Shown: piece after piece, positions 21,517 to 32,137 of the stretch
Layout of the letters: every line of letters begins with the position of its first letter
Numbering within the stretch: position 1 is the first letter of the stretch
NCBI GenBank assembly: GCA_000697355.1
Contig: JNEN01000817.1
Coordinates: 62,001 to 126,000, forward strand
DNA length: 64,000 nucleotides
Direction: 5' to 3'
Source of the DNA: Syncephalastrum monosporum B8922
Lineage: Eukaryota; Mucoromycota; Mucoromycetes; Mucorales; Syncephalastraceae
The notes under the pieces: model-generated
What the model was told of the DNA's origin: nothing
The model's input: only the letters and a program-made list of their open reading frames with translations
Databases searched by the model: none
Translations under genes and position numbers: made by a program

Positions 21517-22785
21517 ATGCGAAGCATACTCAGCTGGCCTCCAGAGCTTCTGGAGCACGTTTTAAAGTACCTGGGCCAGGCAGACCTGGCTCGATTCTGC
21601 TTGACAAGCGAGCGAGCCTACGCGCTTTGTCTGCCGGCGCTGTACAGACATCTACAGCTTGACTACAAGACGCACCTCTGCCAACTCGAGCAAGGCGTCG
21701 AACGACGTCCGCTCCTGAAGCGCACGCTGGAGGGTGTGACTCGATGCTTGACTATCAGCAACACACGGAACCGCAACCCGCTCTGGCTGGCTCACAGTCC
21801 CAGCTTGTACCGCCTGTTGGGCCTCCTTAACCGACTGGAAGTATTCACTCTGACTGGTTTTCATGCAATTCCAGTGCATAGCCTCTTCCGTGTCGTCCGT
21901 GCCTTACCTGGGCTTCCCCGCATTGAGCTGCACTACTGCGACCTCATCATAGATACGCCCATGCCAACCAAAACAGTGACCGAAACAACCGACCTACGCC
22001 TGCACTGGACCGACTTTACTGAGCAGGCCATCCATGGACTGTTTGCCGGGATGCCGTACCTTGAACATATCGAGCTCGGTGCTAATCGTAACCGGGTGGC
22101 AGGTACGAATACGGCTGCATTATGGGCCCTGGGCCAGATGTGCCCGCTCGTGCGGCACCTGTCGCTCTCGCTCCAAGAGGTAGACGAGGCGGCGGTGTGC
22201 GACCTAATTTCCCGGTATGGACCGCAACTGCAACAATTAGCGCTTCGGTGCGATGGTTCTGCCACCCTGCGGGCTGTCGCCCGGCACGCAACCCATGTCG
22301 AGAACTTGATCATCCGCGCTGGAAACAGCACTCCGCTTACTACTTCCGACATGAATGCAGCCCAACCTCCTCCTTTTGCTGCGCGTACGGCTACTCAAAG
22401 GTCTGGCAGATCGCATCGACGGCAACGCCAGGATGCAGGCCGTTCTGCAGCACTTGGAAGCCGGACTTCACGTGCACCCCTGAACCCGCTGACTCAGGCA
22501 ACACAGCAGGGACATTTCCATGAAGCAGAGGATGAGGAGCTGGAGGAGGAGAAAGCCGACGATGGCTCTATCACTGGCATCCTGCAACGCTGTCGGGAGC
22601 TGGTGCGTCTCGAGATGGTAGCCTGGTTGCGCCAGGATATCCCCAACGTCATTTGGCATGCTACCGAAACCGTACGCCGCCGACGTTGTGCGCCCGTCCT
22701 CATCCCTGCTGCTTCGCCCATGGCAAAGAAAACCCTATCGCTCGACCGTGAGGAGCTTCAAGAAATTCGTCGCCAGTTTATCTGA
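21517..22785 (+). CDS. F-box protein with degenerate leucine-rich repeats
   Basis: One open frame of 422 aa. The first ATG (21517) is followed by an F-box (SWPPELLEHVLKYLGQADLARF, then CLTSERAYALCLPALYRHL), which recruits targets to SCF (Skp1-cullin) ubiquitin ligases. The middle resembles fungal LRR-type substrate domains (LRVEFT-like spacing: LNRLEVFTLTGF, LPRIELHYCDL, YLEHIELGANRNR, VRHLSLSLQEV). From about 22361 to 22470 this frame turns into Arg/Ser/Gln/Pro-rich sequence. There the +1 frame instead reads a leucine-rich amphipathic segment (QPNLLLLLRVRLLKGLADR and on to HLEAGLHVHP) and then stops. After 22475 the main frame again looks coding (ILQRCRELVRLEMVAWLR). A pair of compensating frameshifts is likely, real or from sequencing. 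The substrate is unknown. Confidence 0.75.
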   Translation: MRSILSWPPELLEHVLKYLGQADLARFCLTSERAYALCLPALYRHLQLDYKTHLCQLEQGVERRPLLKRTLEGVTRCLTISNTRNRNPLWLAHSPSLYRLLGLLNRLEVFTLTGFHAIPVHSLFRVVRALPGLPRIELHYCDLIIDTPMPTKTVTETTDLRLHWTDFTEQAIHGLFAGMPYLEHIELGANRNRVAGTNTAALWALGQMCPLVRHLSLSLQEVDEAAVCDLISRYGPQLQQLALRCDGSATLRAVARHATHVENLIIRAGNSTPLTTSDMNAAQPPPFAARTATQRSGRSHRRQRQDAGRSAALGSRTSRAPLNPLTQATQQGHFHEAEDEELEEEKADDGSITGILQRCRELVRLEMVAWLRQDIPNVIWHATETVRRRRCAPVLIPAASPMAKKTLSLDREELQEIRRQFI

Positions 22786-23603
22786 TGTTCATCGATGTCA
22801 TTATCTATCTGTATACCTTGACCGTTCACATGCTGCTGTATGTACCGTCTTTGTTTTCCTCTTTCTCCTTCTGTCCCTCTGTCCCTCTCTTTATCTCTTT
22901 CTGTCTCTCTCTGTCTCTCTCTCTCAGTACTATAGACGTCGACAAAGTCCGGCACCTGCAACGCTTACATATGCACGCACACACACATATATACTGTATA
23001 TCTGCGCCACCCTGTTTTTCAGGTCCCCTCCTCTGTTTACTCTTCTTGCATTTACTGACTATGTTACTAATATCATTATTTTACGCTTGGCACTGTAATC
23101 TATCCCACGTCTCTTTCTCTTTATGTAGCGGTATATTCATGGTAGCACAGGCGGTCTGTGCCTCCTCCTTCTAGCTTCATGTAAAATGATCACCCCACCC
23201 GTTTGGGCGTGATGAATGTACAAGGTGTGTGTATGGAAGTTTTCGATGCAGCAGCGATCTGTTTTTTTTCTTATGCATGTGCGCATATCTTTTATTTTGT
23301 TTTGTTTTCGAAAAGCACACAACAAATTTAGCAAATCGCACTGCATGCAACATCAGAGTATAACGCAGACGCAGCAGAAGGGTGCTAAAAAAGCAAGATA
23401 ATGATTATATGTACAACGTTGGGTGTGGTTTGTCCTACGGTCGAGTTGGAAAATAAGCAAGAAAAAAAAAGAGATATAAAAAAAAAAAGAGAAGGCAATA
23501 AGGATAGGTAGAGGAAATAGAACGCAAGCAAACAGAGGGGAGTAAGATCAATGAAAAGGACTAATAACAGGATATAAGAGAGAGAAAAAGTAAAGAGATG
23601 GAG
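22786..23603. other. Intergenic region between convergent genes
   Basis: Downstream of the F-box gene and downstream of the minus-strand Q-rich gene. A (TCTCTG)n-like pyrimidine tract lies at 22855-22926, and an A-rich purine stretch at 23455-23600. No coding region is supported. Confidence 0.4.
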
Positions 23604-24149
23604 TTATCTCAGTTGGATCTTGATCCTGCGCAGCCGATCGACCTTGGTCTCCACTTCTTCCATTGTAAATTTAGACTTGTCAAACTTCCACTCGTACCAG
23701 GTCGCGATCTCGCCCGTCCGGCTTCGTTCTCGTTTCATATCGGGCACACTGTTGATCACCGATTCATCCACGGGCAGGTTGAGTGCAAGTCGAATCCATT
23801 CCACCGCCAAGTACTTTTCTTTGAGACGCCGCGTTTGCACCTGCACTCGCACCTTTGCCAATGCTCGTGCGAAGGGTGTGTTTTGCTTGTCTTCTTCCAC
23901 TTGTTGTGAACTGAGCTGGTTCTGGTTCTGCTGCTGCTGCTGCTGGTGTTGGCGCTGACGGTGCTGGGCCAGCAAAGCCGCCGTGGCAGACGGTATCAAG
24001 ACCGACAAGTCAGCCGAGTTGGTGTTGGTGTTGCTTTGGGCCGCGGGTGGAGCCGACGTGACGTGATGAGGATGACGATCCGCGTTGGCATTGTTGGGTG
24101 CGCTGGCGCCATACCTCAACTCGTTGCAGGGTAAAACACAGGTTTCCAT
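23604..24149 (-). CDS. Unrecognised Gln/Asn-rich protein with a charged C-terminal domain (181 aa)
   Basis: A single uninterrupted frame with ATG at 24149. The first about 90 residues are low complexity (Asn, Ala, Thr, then a QHQQQQQQNQNQ stretch). The last about 90 residues look like a folded, highly charged domain: PFARALAKVRVQVQTRR, KEKYLAVEWIRLALNLPVD, then SRTGEIATWYEWKFDKSKF and a helix EEVETKVDRLRRIKIQLR. I do not recognise the family. The contrast between a disordered start and a conserved-looking end, good codon composition and a clean start context support a real gene. The CT-rich coding-strand stretch upstream (24160-24360) fits a promoter. Confidence 0.65.
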   Translation of the reverse strand: METCVLPCNELRYGASAPNNANADRHPHHVTSAPPAAQSNTNTNSADLSVLIPSATAALLAQHRQRQHQQQQQQNQNQLSSQQVEEDKQNTPFARALAKVRVQVQTRRLKEKYLAVEWIRLALNLPVDESVINSVPDMKRERSRTGEIATWYEWKFDKSKFTMEEVETKVDRLRRIKIQLR

Positions 24150-24589
24150 GATGATGGCTTATTTCTGAAAAATAGCAGAATTGAAGACGAAGAAAAAAAA
24201 AATTAAATAAAAATCGAAAGACGATAGTGGCCAAGGTGTTGTACACGCAGAAGTAAAATGACGCGCGCGTTTCGAGCAAGGATAGGGGTTGAAGAAAGGG
24301 AGGTAAAACGACAAAAAGGAAAAGGGAGGAGTGAGAGAAAAGAGAAAAGACAAAAAAAAGTTCAATTCAATTCAATGAAGTGGAAGTATATGATGGTGCT
24401 GCAGACAGAATGAACTCTATTTTTTTTTTTCTATGTTATCTGAGTGTACGACTCTGAAAGTCGATCTAAAAAGGCTTGACAGTTTTACACATTTTGGTAT
24501 GACAACAAAGAATAAAAAAAAAATGATAACCTTGTTCTTCTCCTCTCATCTCATGTGGAAAAAAACCATTTTCTTATTTCTTTTTTTTT
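24150..24589. other. Intergenic region, upstream of the Q-rich gene
   Basis: Purine-rich on the plus strand (24180-24360), hence CT-rich on the minus coding strand before the ATG at 24149. Beyond it lie poly-T and poly-A runs and the 3' end of the RasGEF gene. No gene is seen. Confidence 0.4.
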
Positions 24590-27500
24590 TCATGCCGCGC
24601 TTTCGGCGACTATACAAAGCACAGAGTAGTCGGGTTGGATTGAAGTGTAAGGTGGATACTGGTGCCGCATCACTTGATCGATGATCGTTCCCATCCGTAC
24701 GTATTTTGTCCAGTTGACTGCTCCACCCGTGAGGTCTGTCTCCATGGACTCGATCGATAAGAGCCGCTCCAGGGCAGTTTCTCTATAGACATTTTACAGA
24801 TACAACTCAGACCATAGTATGGTTTCATCTGTTTCGGGTCTTACATGTGTGGAATGGTCGGCTCGTCGTCGTCCTTGGGGTGTTGCTCGCCATTGTTTGT
24901 ATCTCTATTGTCGACAAAGCGCGGGGAGGTTACATCAGTAACAAACATTTGTTTACAGTGCCTGGGGACTACTGACCTCATCACCTGCTCTAATCGAGCA
25001 TAGAGCGCCGCCAAGTCGGTTCGTATGCACGTCAAGGCTTCACTCGTCTGCACACTCACATCTCGCAGACCTGTCAAAACCGCCGGAAGTGTATTGAAAT
25101 TAGCGAGACCGCGGAGAGTCTAATGCGAGAGGGGTGAGTGATGTGGTGTGCGTGTGGAAAACATATGCCTTGTAGCGAAATTGTATTACGCACCTCTGCA
25201 ATGCAAATAAATTTCTCTATCGCTTCTGTTTGGGTGGCACGCGTGTGTTGTGTCACGATAGTCATGGTCACCCAGGAGGTAATATAACGCGCGTGGGCAA
25301 GCATGGCGGATAGCGGGTTATGCGGCGACCAGATGTACCGTAGAAAGTCTCGCGGCTACCACGAGCAAATTGTACAAATAATAATAAAAATTATCAATTA
25401 TAAGGGATGAATGAATCGACAATTTATTTTCCCAGCTTTACCTTGATCTTGCGAAACATGTCAGCCTCGAGCCAGGTCAGCTGTTCCGCTATACACACGT
25501 CTGTGAGCGAAAAAAAATCGTCGCATTTGGTAGCTCCTGAAAATGTCAAGTAGGATAGACCGCCAAATTCGGTGGACTCCGTCCTATGTGGCGCATACGC
25601 GGGGCCCAACATGGCGGAAAGCCGGGACTCACTCGGAGGAGGACTGGCTGTGTCTGGAGGTTGATGGTGCGGGTGGAACGACTCGGCATAGCCGCTGTCT
25701 TTCTTGTTCCGCATGCTTACAGGGTCGGTCAAGCCCCAGCATGCATCAGGGTCATCGCGTGCCTCCGGTGCCTCCCGCATCGCGAGTGGCATAAGCACAT
25801 CACAAATACCCTGGAGCTCCTTGCGTCGTGACATCCGGCTCAGGAAAAATACCAGGGCTTGCCGCGTCTGGCTTAGCACAAAGTCCGTCCAGTGGTGCGA
25901 TAGCCAAAAGCATAATAGAGATCGTATTCTATATGTAAGGAGGAGGTTGAGGTTGAGGTTGGTAAAAGTTGTAAGAAACAAGCTCCTTTCCTTTTTCTTC
26001 TTTCAGAATTGCGTAGAAAAAAAAAAGACAGGGACCCTTATTCTGATCCATTGCTCGTTTTTACCTCTTTTGCTGCAAGGTGGGAAGAGGGGACTTGCCG
26101 TGGCAGTCTTGATCGAACCTAAATAGGGTACAGTGGTCAAGAATGAGTGTGCGATGTATGAAAATACGTCGCCTGTTCATGGTTCTTTCTTTGTCAGGCT
26201 GCATAGAGGTGCACACTGGCACAACGATTTAAATGCCTTTTCTGTTTTTCCGCTCCTCCAAATGTTCAACCTCTTGCTTTCTTCCTCCTATCGATCACTT
26301 TTCTCCTCTTGACTGTTCTTCTCTTTCCTTGCCTTGGTCACTCCATTTTTCCACATGACACTACAGAAAAGAGATACTTACCGTTCAATCAAGGCTCGAA
26401 CCAGTTCTCTTGGTTTCATAAATCGACGGAAAAATGTCACCAAGATCACAATCATGCGTGGCTCTAAACGAGAGCATGTGTGTCAACGCACCCTACAGTT
26501 TCTGAGCATCTCTTACCATCCGGATCCTCTTCCGAGCAAAGCACACAGTCGAGGATGTCACTCAGACATGGTGAGCTAGGGGTCGAGCGACGGCGGCGGA
26601 TAGAATTAACAATGCGGCTGCTTCCGCGCCGCACGACAGACGCAGCTACCAAACGACGTTCACTTTTCCGTCGTCGTACTTGTCCGCTGCCTTCGCTTGT
26701 GCGTCGTGGACTGCGTTGCAGCTGAGGTGAGGATGGGGCGGAGCGAACAACCTTGTGCGGTGCTTTGTCCATAAGGATGGGCTCGCTTGCCCGCTTGGTG
26801 ATGATAGGCGGAGGCGAAGAAGAAGGCGGAATTGAGGTGGTGGTGGTTGTTCTTGTTGCTGGAGGCGATGTGTGTCGGTGGTATTGAGTTTTATGAGAGG
26901 TTTCCTTCGCTTCTATTGTTGCTGAGTCTACTTCTGCTGGCGGCACGGCCTCCTCGCCCTTGGCAACCGGACCCTCGTGTCCCTCTTTCTTGGAACACTC
27001 GGAAAAAGGTTGGCCAAGGTAGGTCGTTTGTTCGGAGGTGATGCGCACGAGGGCGTGGTAGATCCAGTCGACCTGGACAGTGTCCGCCAGGGCGCTGAGT
27101 TCCATGCCTTGAACGTCGAAAAGGGATGCCAGGTCGCAACCCAACTGGGGGTCTACCTGACACTCGGAGGTCAAGTCGGTTTTGAGCCCGATAAGGAAGC
27201 ATGGCATTTCGCGCGAGCAAAGTGTGTCTACAGTCGTGAGTTCATTTTCTTCTCCTTCTTTGCCAATAGGCTGCTGCTTACTGAGCAAGTCGGGCAAGCA
27301 ATCCATAGAGTCTCGGTTGGTCGTGTCGTAACAGACTAAAACCGCTTGGAAGGCAGGCAAGATATGCTATATTGCGGGGTGTGAGATAGAGACAAAGCGG
27401 GTTATTGGGAGCTCCTTTTCCTTTTTCTTATTTTTTTTTTTTTGCTTCTAGGGTTTTCTGTACACAAGAAAAAAAAAAGTGGAAATACCTCGGGGAGGTT

Positions 27501-28020
27501 AGGAGAGTTGCTTTGGAAGGTGGAGCTGTCAAATTCGAGGAAAGTCACGTCGGGCAAAGGTAGGTTGTCGCTAAACCGACGCGGAAAGGATAAGTTTGGG
27601 CTGGAGGGGGTTGCGTCAAGCATGAGTGTGGACGATGATTTTCGCCTGCTGAAGATCATCGTAGCGCCACCTTTTTTTTTCATCGTTTTGGGTGCATGCA
27701 TAGACCTCTTAATTCGGCAAGTTCTATTCAATTTTTTTTTTGCCATGCTTACATACGTCGTGATTGGCGTCGGCGCTGCTTTTGATTCTCCAGTTGGCGA
27801 ATTAGTGACGTCTTGCCAACTTGTGCGCACCCTATCACGGCGACAGTGATGGTCTACGTAGTATATCAGCAAGTAAGGTGGGGTATGTTTGCTAAGCTCG
27901 TACGGTTTTGCTGGATAGGTGCCGGGCTGTATGTGACGATGCGTTTGTTGACACTTGTCGCCGAATTGCCTTTTTCCAGGCGCGGTCAAAGGACAAAGCA
28001 AGTTTCTGAGGCAGCCACAT
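24590..28020 (-). CDS. Ras-like GTPase domain fused to RasGEF_N and RasGEF domains (about 826 aa)
   Basis: Ten exons: 28020-27904, 27853-27753, 27648-27489, 27366-26517, 26463-26382, 26118-26065, 25928-25442, 25355-25194, 25119-24845 and 24782-24590. Frame holds throughout. Residues about 40-260 form a Ras-like domain: P-loop GCAQVGKTS (47-55), the strand VLVCYDTTNRDS, and GLKTD in place of NKxD (186-190). No DxxG G3 motif is visible; the corresponding strand reads VTFLEFDSS. A Ser/Arg-rich linker follows (about 260-400). Next comes RasGEF_N (VTFFRRFMKPRELVRALIER), then the catalytic RasGEF core, with IAEQLTWLEADMFRKI, FLRYIWSPHN and the hairpin region ARYITSWVTMTIV. The C-terminus is VNWTKYVRMGTIIDQVMRHQ. 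It should exchange GDP on a Ras-type GTPase; the N-terminal domain may be a degenerate regulator. The longest intron (26119-26381) and the Gly-poor switch region are the least certain parts. Confidence 0.82.
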
Positions 28021-28082
28021 GTTTTTTAGTACAAGGCTTGTATATAATAAAATGATGACAGAAGGGAAAGAAGGAAGGGAGC

Positions 28083-28117
<35 letters not shown>

Positions 28118-28781
28118 AAGTAGACAAAAGAAAAACAGATAAAGAGAAAGAGAAAGAGATGCAAGCACTCCTTTAACGCAAACTTATGTGAAAAGCCAGT
28201 GCTATTAATGGGGAAGAAGAGATCATTGACTAGCAGATAGGCAATAATAAAGAGGAATCTGGATACGGGTGACAGGTGTGTGGGCATGCAAGAGCTATAG
28301 CATGGTATGGGCCATGCGGGCGGGTGATTTTTGTGTCCTCTTCTGTGGCCTCCCTCTTTTCTCTTTCTTACGCATCACCCCTTGTCTGGCGCCCCATATC
28401 CGTGTGGCCCTTTTTCTTTTTCTTTTATATTCTTGTTTTTTTTTTGTGTCTTGGTCATTTCACTCCTCACAATGGGAAACAAATACACATACGCATACAC
28501 TGTACACAGACGTGCACGCCGCGGTTGATATGCTTTCCTGTCATTTCTGAGCCAGCCAGAGCGCCCAAGCGCAGGATATAGGCTGCGCTATTATTCCTTG
28601 GGACCCATCAGCTTGATGAACTCCGCTCGACTTTCACATAGGATCTTTCACTCCGTTCTTGTCTTCTGTTTCTGTTTCTGCGAGAGAGTGTGTGTGCGTG
28701 CTTCTGTGTCTGCTGTATACAGTATCCTGTTTCTGTTTCCCTCCCCTTCTTTCTTTGCCCTTGTTCTCCTCTTATAACCCA
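28021..28781. promoter_or_regulatory. Divergent promoter region with (GA)n/(CT)n tract
   Basis: The 760 bp between the minus-strand RasGEF gene and the plus-strand ubiquitin protease gene. A near-perfect (GA)n repeat at 28086-28115, within a purine-rich stretch to 28165, reads as CT-rich upstream of the RasGEF start. The plus strand is CT/TG-rich at 28330-28460 and 28640-28760, upstream of the protease ATG. Confidence 0.5.
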
Positions 28782-31022
28782 ATGTCATCCTCATCACAAT
28801 ACCATTTGCCTGCCATTGCCGCCATGGCCGGTCTCGCATTAGCCGCTTCTGGCTATGCATTATCTTCAGCGAGCGGCGATGCCAGACGGAGGCGCAGACG
28901 AATAAAAACGAAAATCCTGAAAGGTAACAGCTGCAGCGCCTTCCATTGGATCGTATTCACTCTGGATTACCAGAACGAGACGGGCGCTATGTTACCGGAC
29001 TCGTCAATACCGGCAACTCGTGCTTTGTCAACTCGGTTCTGCAGGTATACTTCGCCGTTTGCCTTTTTGGGCCACTCGTTTCCTTTCGGCTTCTCTTCTC
29101 ATATGTGTTCTGTCTTGTCTCGCTCTCTGCAGGCACTCGCAACACTCGCTTCGCTGCGCTCCTACTTGGTAACGTCTGAAAGCTAACAATGCACTTTGTA
29201 CCGTGGCTTGACAAGTTGGAACACTCTACTCCAGGCTGAACGGGTGGACGAACGCGGCGATGATCTCGATAATCCTTTGCCACCCACCGATCCATTTATC
29301 CTCAGTTCGGTCGCCTACGCCTTGTACACTACCATCGAGAGTACGCTTCAACCCCATCCCCCCTCCATTGGGAGAACGAGAACCCGTCGTACTGATATCA
29401 CCTTATTTCTTTGAAGCCCTCAATCGCCCGTTATCACGACCAGCGGCCATCGTGCCTGTCGAAGTGATTCGTGCATTGGAGCGAAAGACGCAGAGCACGA
29501 TCAAGCGCGACCAGCAGGTGAGAGTCTCTTCTCTTCCTCTTCTCATTTACTCTGTCCGCACGCATTGACACTAAGCAATGAAACACAACGCAAAAAAGGA
29601 TGCCCAAGAGTTATTTCAAATCATCTCCCATGCTTTATCGTCGGAGGAGGAGCTGCAATATCGCGAAGAGGCCCCGTCCTTATTGGATGTTGGCATGCTG
29701 AAAAAGGGTGATCCGGTATGCATCTTCATTCTAAGTCGTCTTCTATCGTTACTCATTCTGCGCGCCAGGATTCGGTTCCGGGCTCACCAGCAGCACTGGA
29801 TCACCTCGAGACCGCCTCCATGTCTTCAGTGGGAACGATGGGATCCATGTGGAGCTCCTTCTCCGTGTCCACCACCGGAGGCCACTTGCGACATAGACCG
29901 CGCCGGCCGCGAAATCCATTCACCGGACTTGCTGCCACTAAAATAAGCTGTGTGAAATGTGGCTACACGGTAGATGTCTGGCCAGGTGGAAGCGAGAACC
30001 TCGCACGCTCACGTACATGTATTTCTCTAGGCGCCCATTCGTCACAACACATTCGATAATATTTCGCTGACAGTGCCTCAGCAGGTAAGTCACACTGTAT
30101 CGACTCGAGTGCTGTTCTCATTCAGGGCGTGTCCCAGTTGAGCTGCACGTTACAAAGCTGTCTCGATACATACACCAAAGTGGACGTGCTGACCGACTTT
30201 CGATGCCGGAAATGTATGCTGACCACCACCCTCGAGCATCTCCAGCGCGAGCTCTCCCAGACACAGCCCGAGCAAGACACGGTAGAGCTCCAAGGAAAGA
30301 TCCAGATCCTCAAGGATGCTATCAAGTACAACGTGGAAGCCCCCCTCCCCGGCATTGAGCTCAAATCGCCCCCGACGTTTGGCTGTACGACAAAGCAAAC
30401 CATGTTTGCTAATCCGCCCAAGTCGCTGTGCTTCCACCTGTCCCGCTCCGTCTACCATCCCTCGGGCTTTGTTCAGAAGAATCACTGCCAGGTCCGCTTT
30501 CCCGAGTACCTCGACATTGCTCCCTACACGACCAACGGCTATCTCAATACGACCGATCCTTCCGCGTCGATGAGCACCCCCGCGACCAGCAGCACCACGC
30601 CTCAGTCACGCATGAGTCGCACCAGCTTGGTCTACCTCCGCAATATGGCGGCCGGCCACCGCTTTGTACACGGTCAGCGTGATGGTCTCAATGTCGCACT
30701 CAAGGAAGAACCGGGTCAGTCGGACCACACTGTCCAGAATGCATTACCGTCATGGACCCTGCCCGTCAGCCGTGCCGTGCCTTACCGTCTGAGCGCGGTC
30801 GTGGTGCATTATGGCAGCCATGAGTCGGGCCATTTCATCACCTTCAGACGCAAAAAGTTCCCTACAGGCCACGATGTGCGTCGGCCGTTCAGCGATGACG
30901 CTGACTATCCCGAGCCTCCGTCCAAATTCTGGCAATGCAGCGATGATTCGATCGAAGAAGTGGACATTGATACCGTATTAGCCAGTGAAGCGTACATGCT
31001 GTTTTATGAACGGGATGTATAA
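28782..31022 (+). CDS. Membrane-anchored ubiquitin carboxyl-terminal hydrolase (Ubp1/USP30-like)
   Basis: Nine exons: 28782-28923, 28974-29044, 29133-29168, 29235-29340, 29417-29517, 29599-29715, 29769-29969, 30031-30084 and 30126-31022, giving 574 aa. A hydrophobic segment at residues about 9-30 (LPAIAAMAGLALAASGYAL) followed by a run of Arg looks like a signal anchor. The USP core follows: the Cys box GLVNTGNSCFVNSVLQ (catalytic Cys64), QQDAQELFQIISHAL, NPFTGLAA with the zinc-binding CVKC, the matching CRKC, and the His box HYGSHESGHFITF (His about 512). The end is SEAYMLFYERD. N-terminal anchoring is a feature of yeast Ubp1 (ER) and animal USP30 (mitochondria), so a membrane location is inferred. 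The intron at 30085-30125 is only 41 nt. The acceptor at 29234 is the least certain junction. Confidence 0.9.
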
Positions 31023-31169
31023 AAAAAAAAAGAAAACGAGAAAAGGAGAAAAGACAAGACACACACACATATATATATATAAAAGAAGACAGAGAAGAAG
31101 AATTTGGGAATCGCACGCATAGGAGTCTTTTTCTTTTTCACTGTTCTTTTCTTTATACATATACTGTAC

Positions 31170-32137
31170 TTAGGCAATGTTTGCCAAATAGTCTCGTACT
31201 TCGTTTAGGCTCAGTTTCCTGAAGAGCGGCATGTTCTTGCGTTCGCCGCCATAGACGCCCACTGTGCTGTCGCCGATAATGCCAATCTCCAAGCTGTTCT
31301 CGGTCATTTGGCCTTCAAAGCCTTCCTTGAGCTACATAAAAATGATGAATAAACAGTACATAGCGTATGGTCCTAGAAGAGATCTACCGTCAGAATGGCT
31401 GTATGCACAGCATCTTCGAGTTCCATTTCTTCATTGTATCGCTTCTCGAGGAAAGTCTTTGCGTTCACCATGTTCTTGCCAATTGCACTGGCCTTCCAGG
31501 CCCAGTAGGAGCCGGACGGATCGACTTGATACAGAGCAGGGCCACCCACTTCATCGTAACCGATGATCAGCAGCGACACGCCAAATGGGCGAACGCCACT
31601 GAATACAGGAGTTAGTTGCTTATGTTACTCTGTGTGTAGCGCTATCCAAAGACCTACCCGCTCTGTGTGTATTCTTGCATAACACTTGCTACATCCTGGA
31701 CGAGAATCCGCAGCGGCGGTTCCTCCATGTAGACGCGCTTGTACTGTTGTGCCGCTTTACGTGCCTTGGTGACGAGAACGCGGAAATCAGGTCCCATACC
31801 CGAGTACACCATGCCAATGTTGGAGCAAATCATGGCCACCTTCTCCACCGTCGAATCATCCACAAGACTCGACGCCGATTTCTTTTCCGTGGCAATGACG
31901 ACACCGTTGGTTGCTTTAGTTCGGGATACGTGTTAATAGAAATCGTCATAGTCATAGCCATAGCCATAGTCATAGCTATAGTCATAGTATGATAAAAAGA
32001 CACATCTCCTTTTCTTTTATACCTTTGATGCCGACACTGGTCACACCCTGCGAGACAGCATTGAAGGCGTATTCGATTTGCACGAGTTTACCGGATGGAG
32101 AGAATGTTGTGAGCGAGAAGCTATAGCGATCGGCCAT
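31170..32137 (-). CDS. PRE8: 20S proteasome subunit alpha type-2
   Basis: Four exons: 32137-32023, 31913-31658, 31598-31388 and 31331-31170, with introns 31914-32022, 31599-31657 and 31332-31387, giving 247 aa. The start [20 protein letters not shown] is the alpha-subunit N-terminal signature with the gating tail. Later blocks are [48 protein letters not shown] and [19 protein letters not shown]. These match alpha2 (Pre8/PSMA2). It forms part of the outer ring of the 20S core. The first intron contains a hexamer repeat. Confidence 0.95.
31945..31986. repeat. (GYCATA)7 imperfect hexamer repeat in an intron
   Basis: Seven tandem hexamers (GTCATA, GTCATA, GCCATA, GCCATA, GTCATA, GCTATA, GTCATA) lie inside the first intron of the proteasome alpha2 gene. 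Confidence 0.85.

Noticed and set aside
22122..22523. 133-codon alternative frame across the F-box gene
   Set aside because: Only part of the region looks coding, and that in the other (+1) frame; reported as a frameshift finding rather than a second gene.
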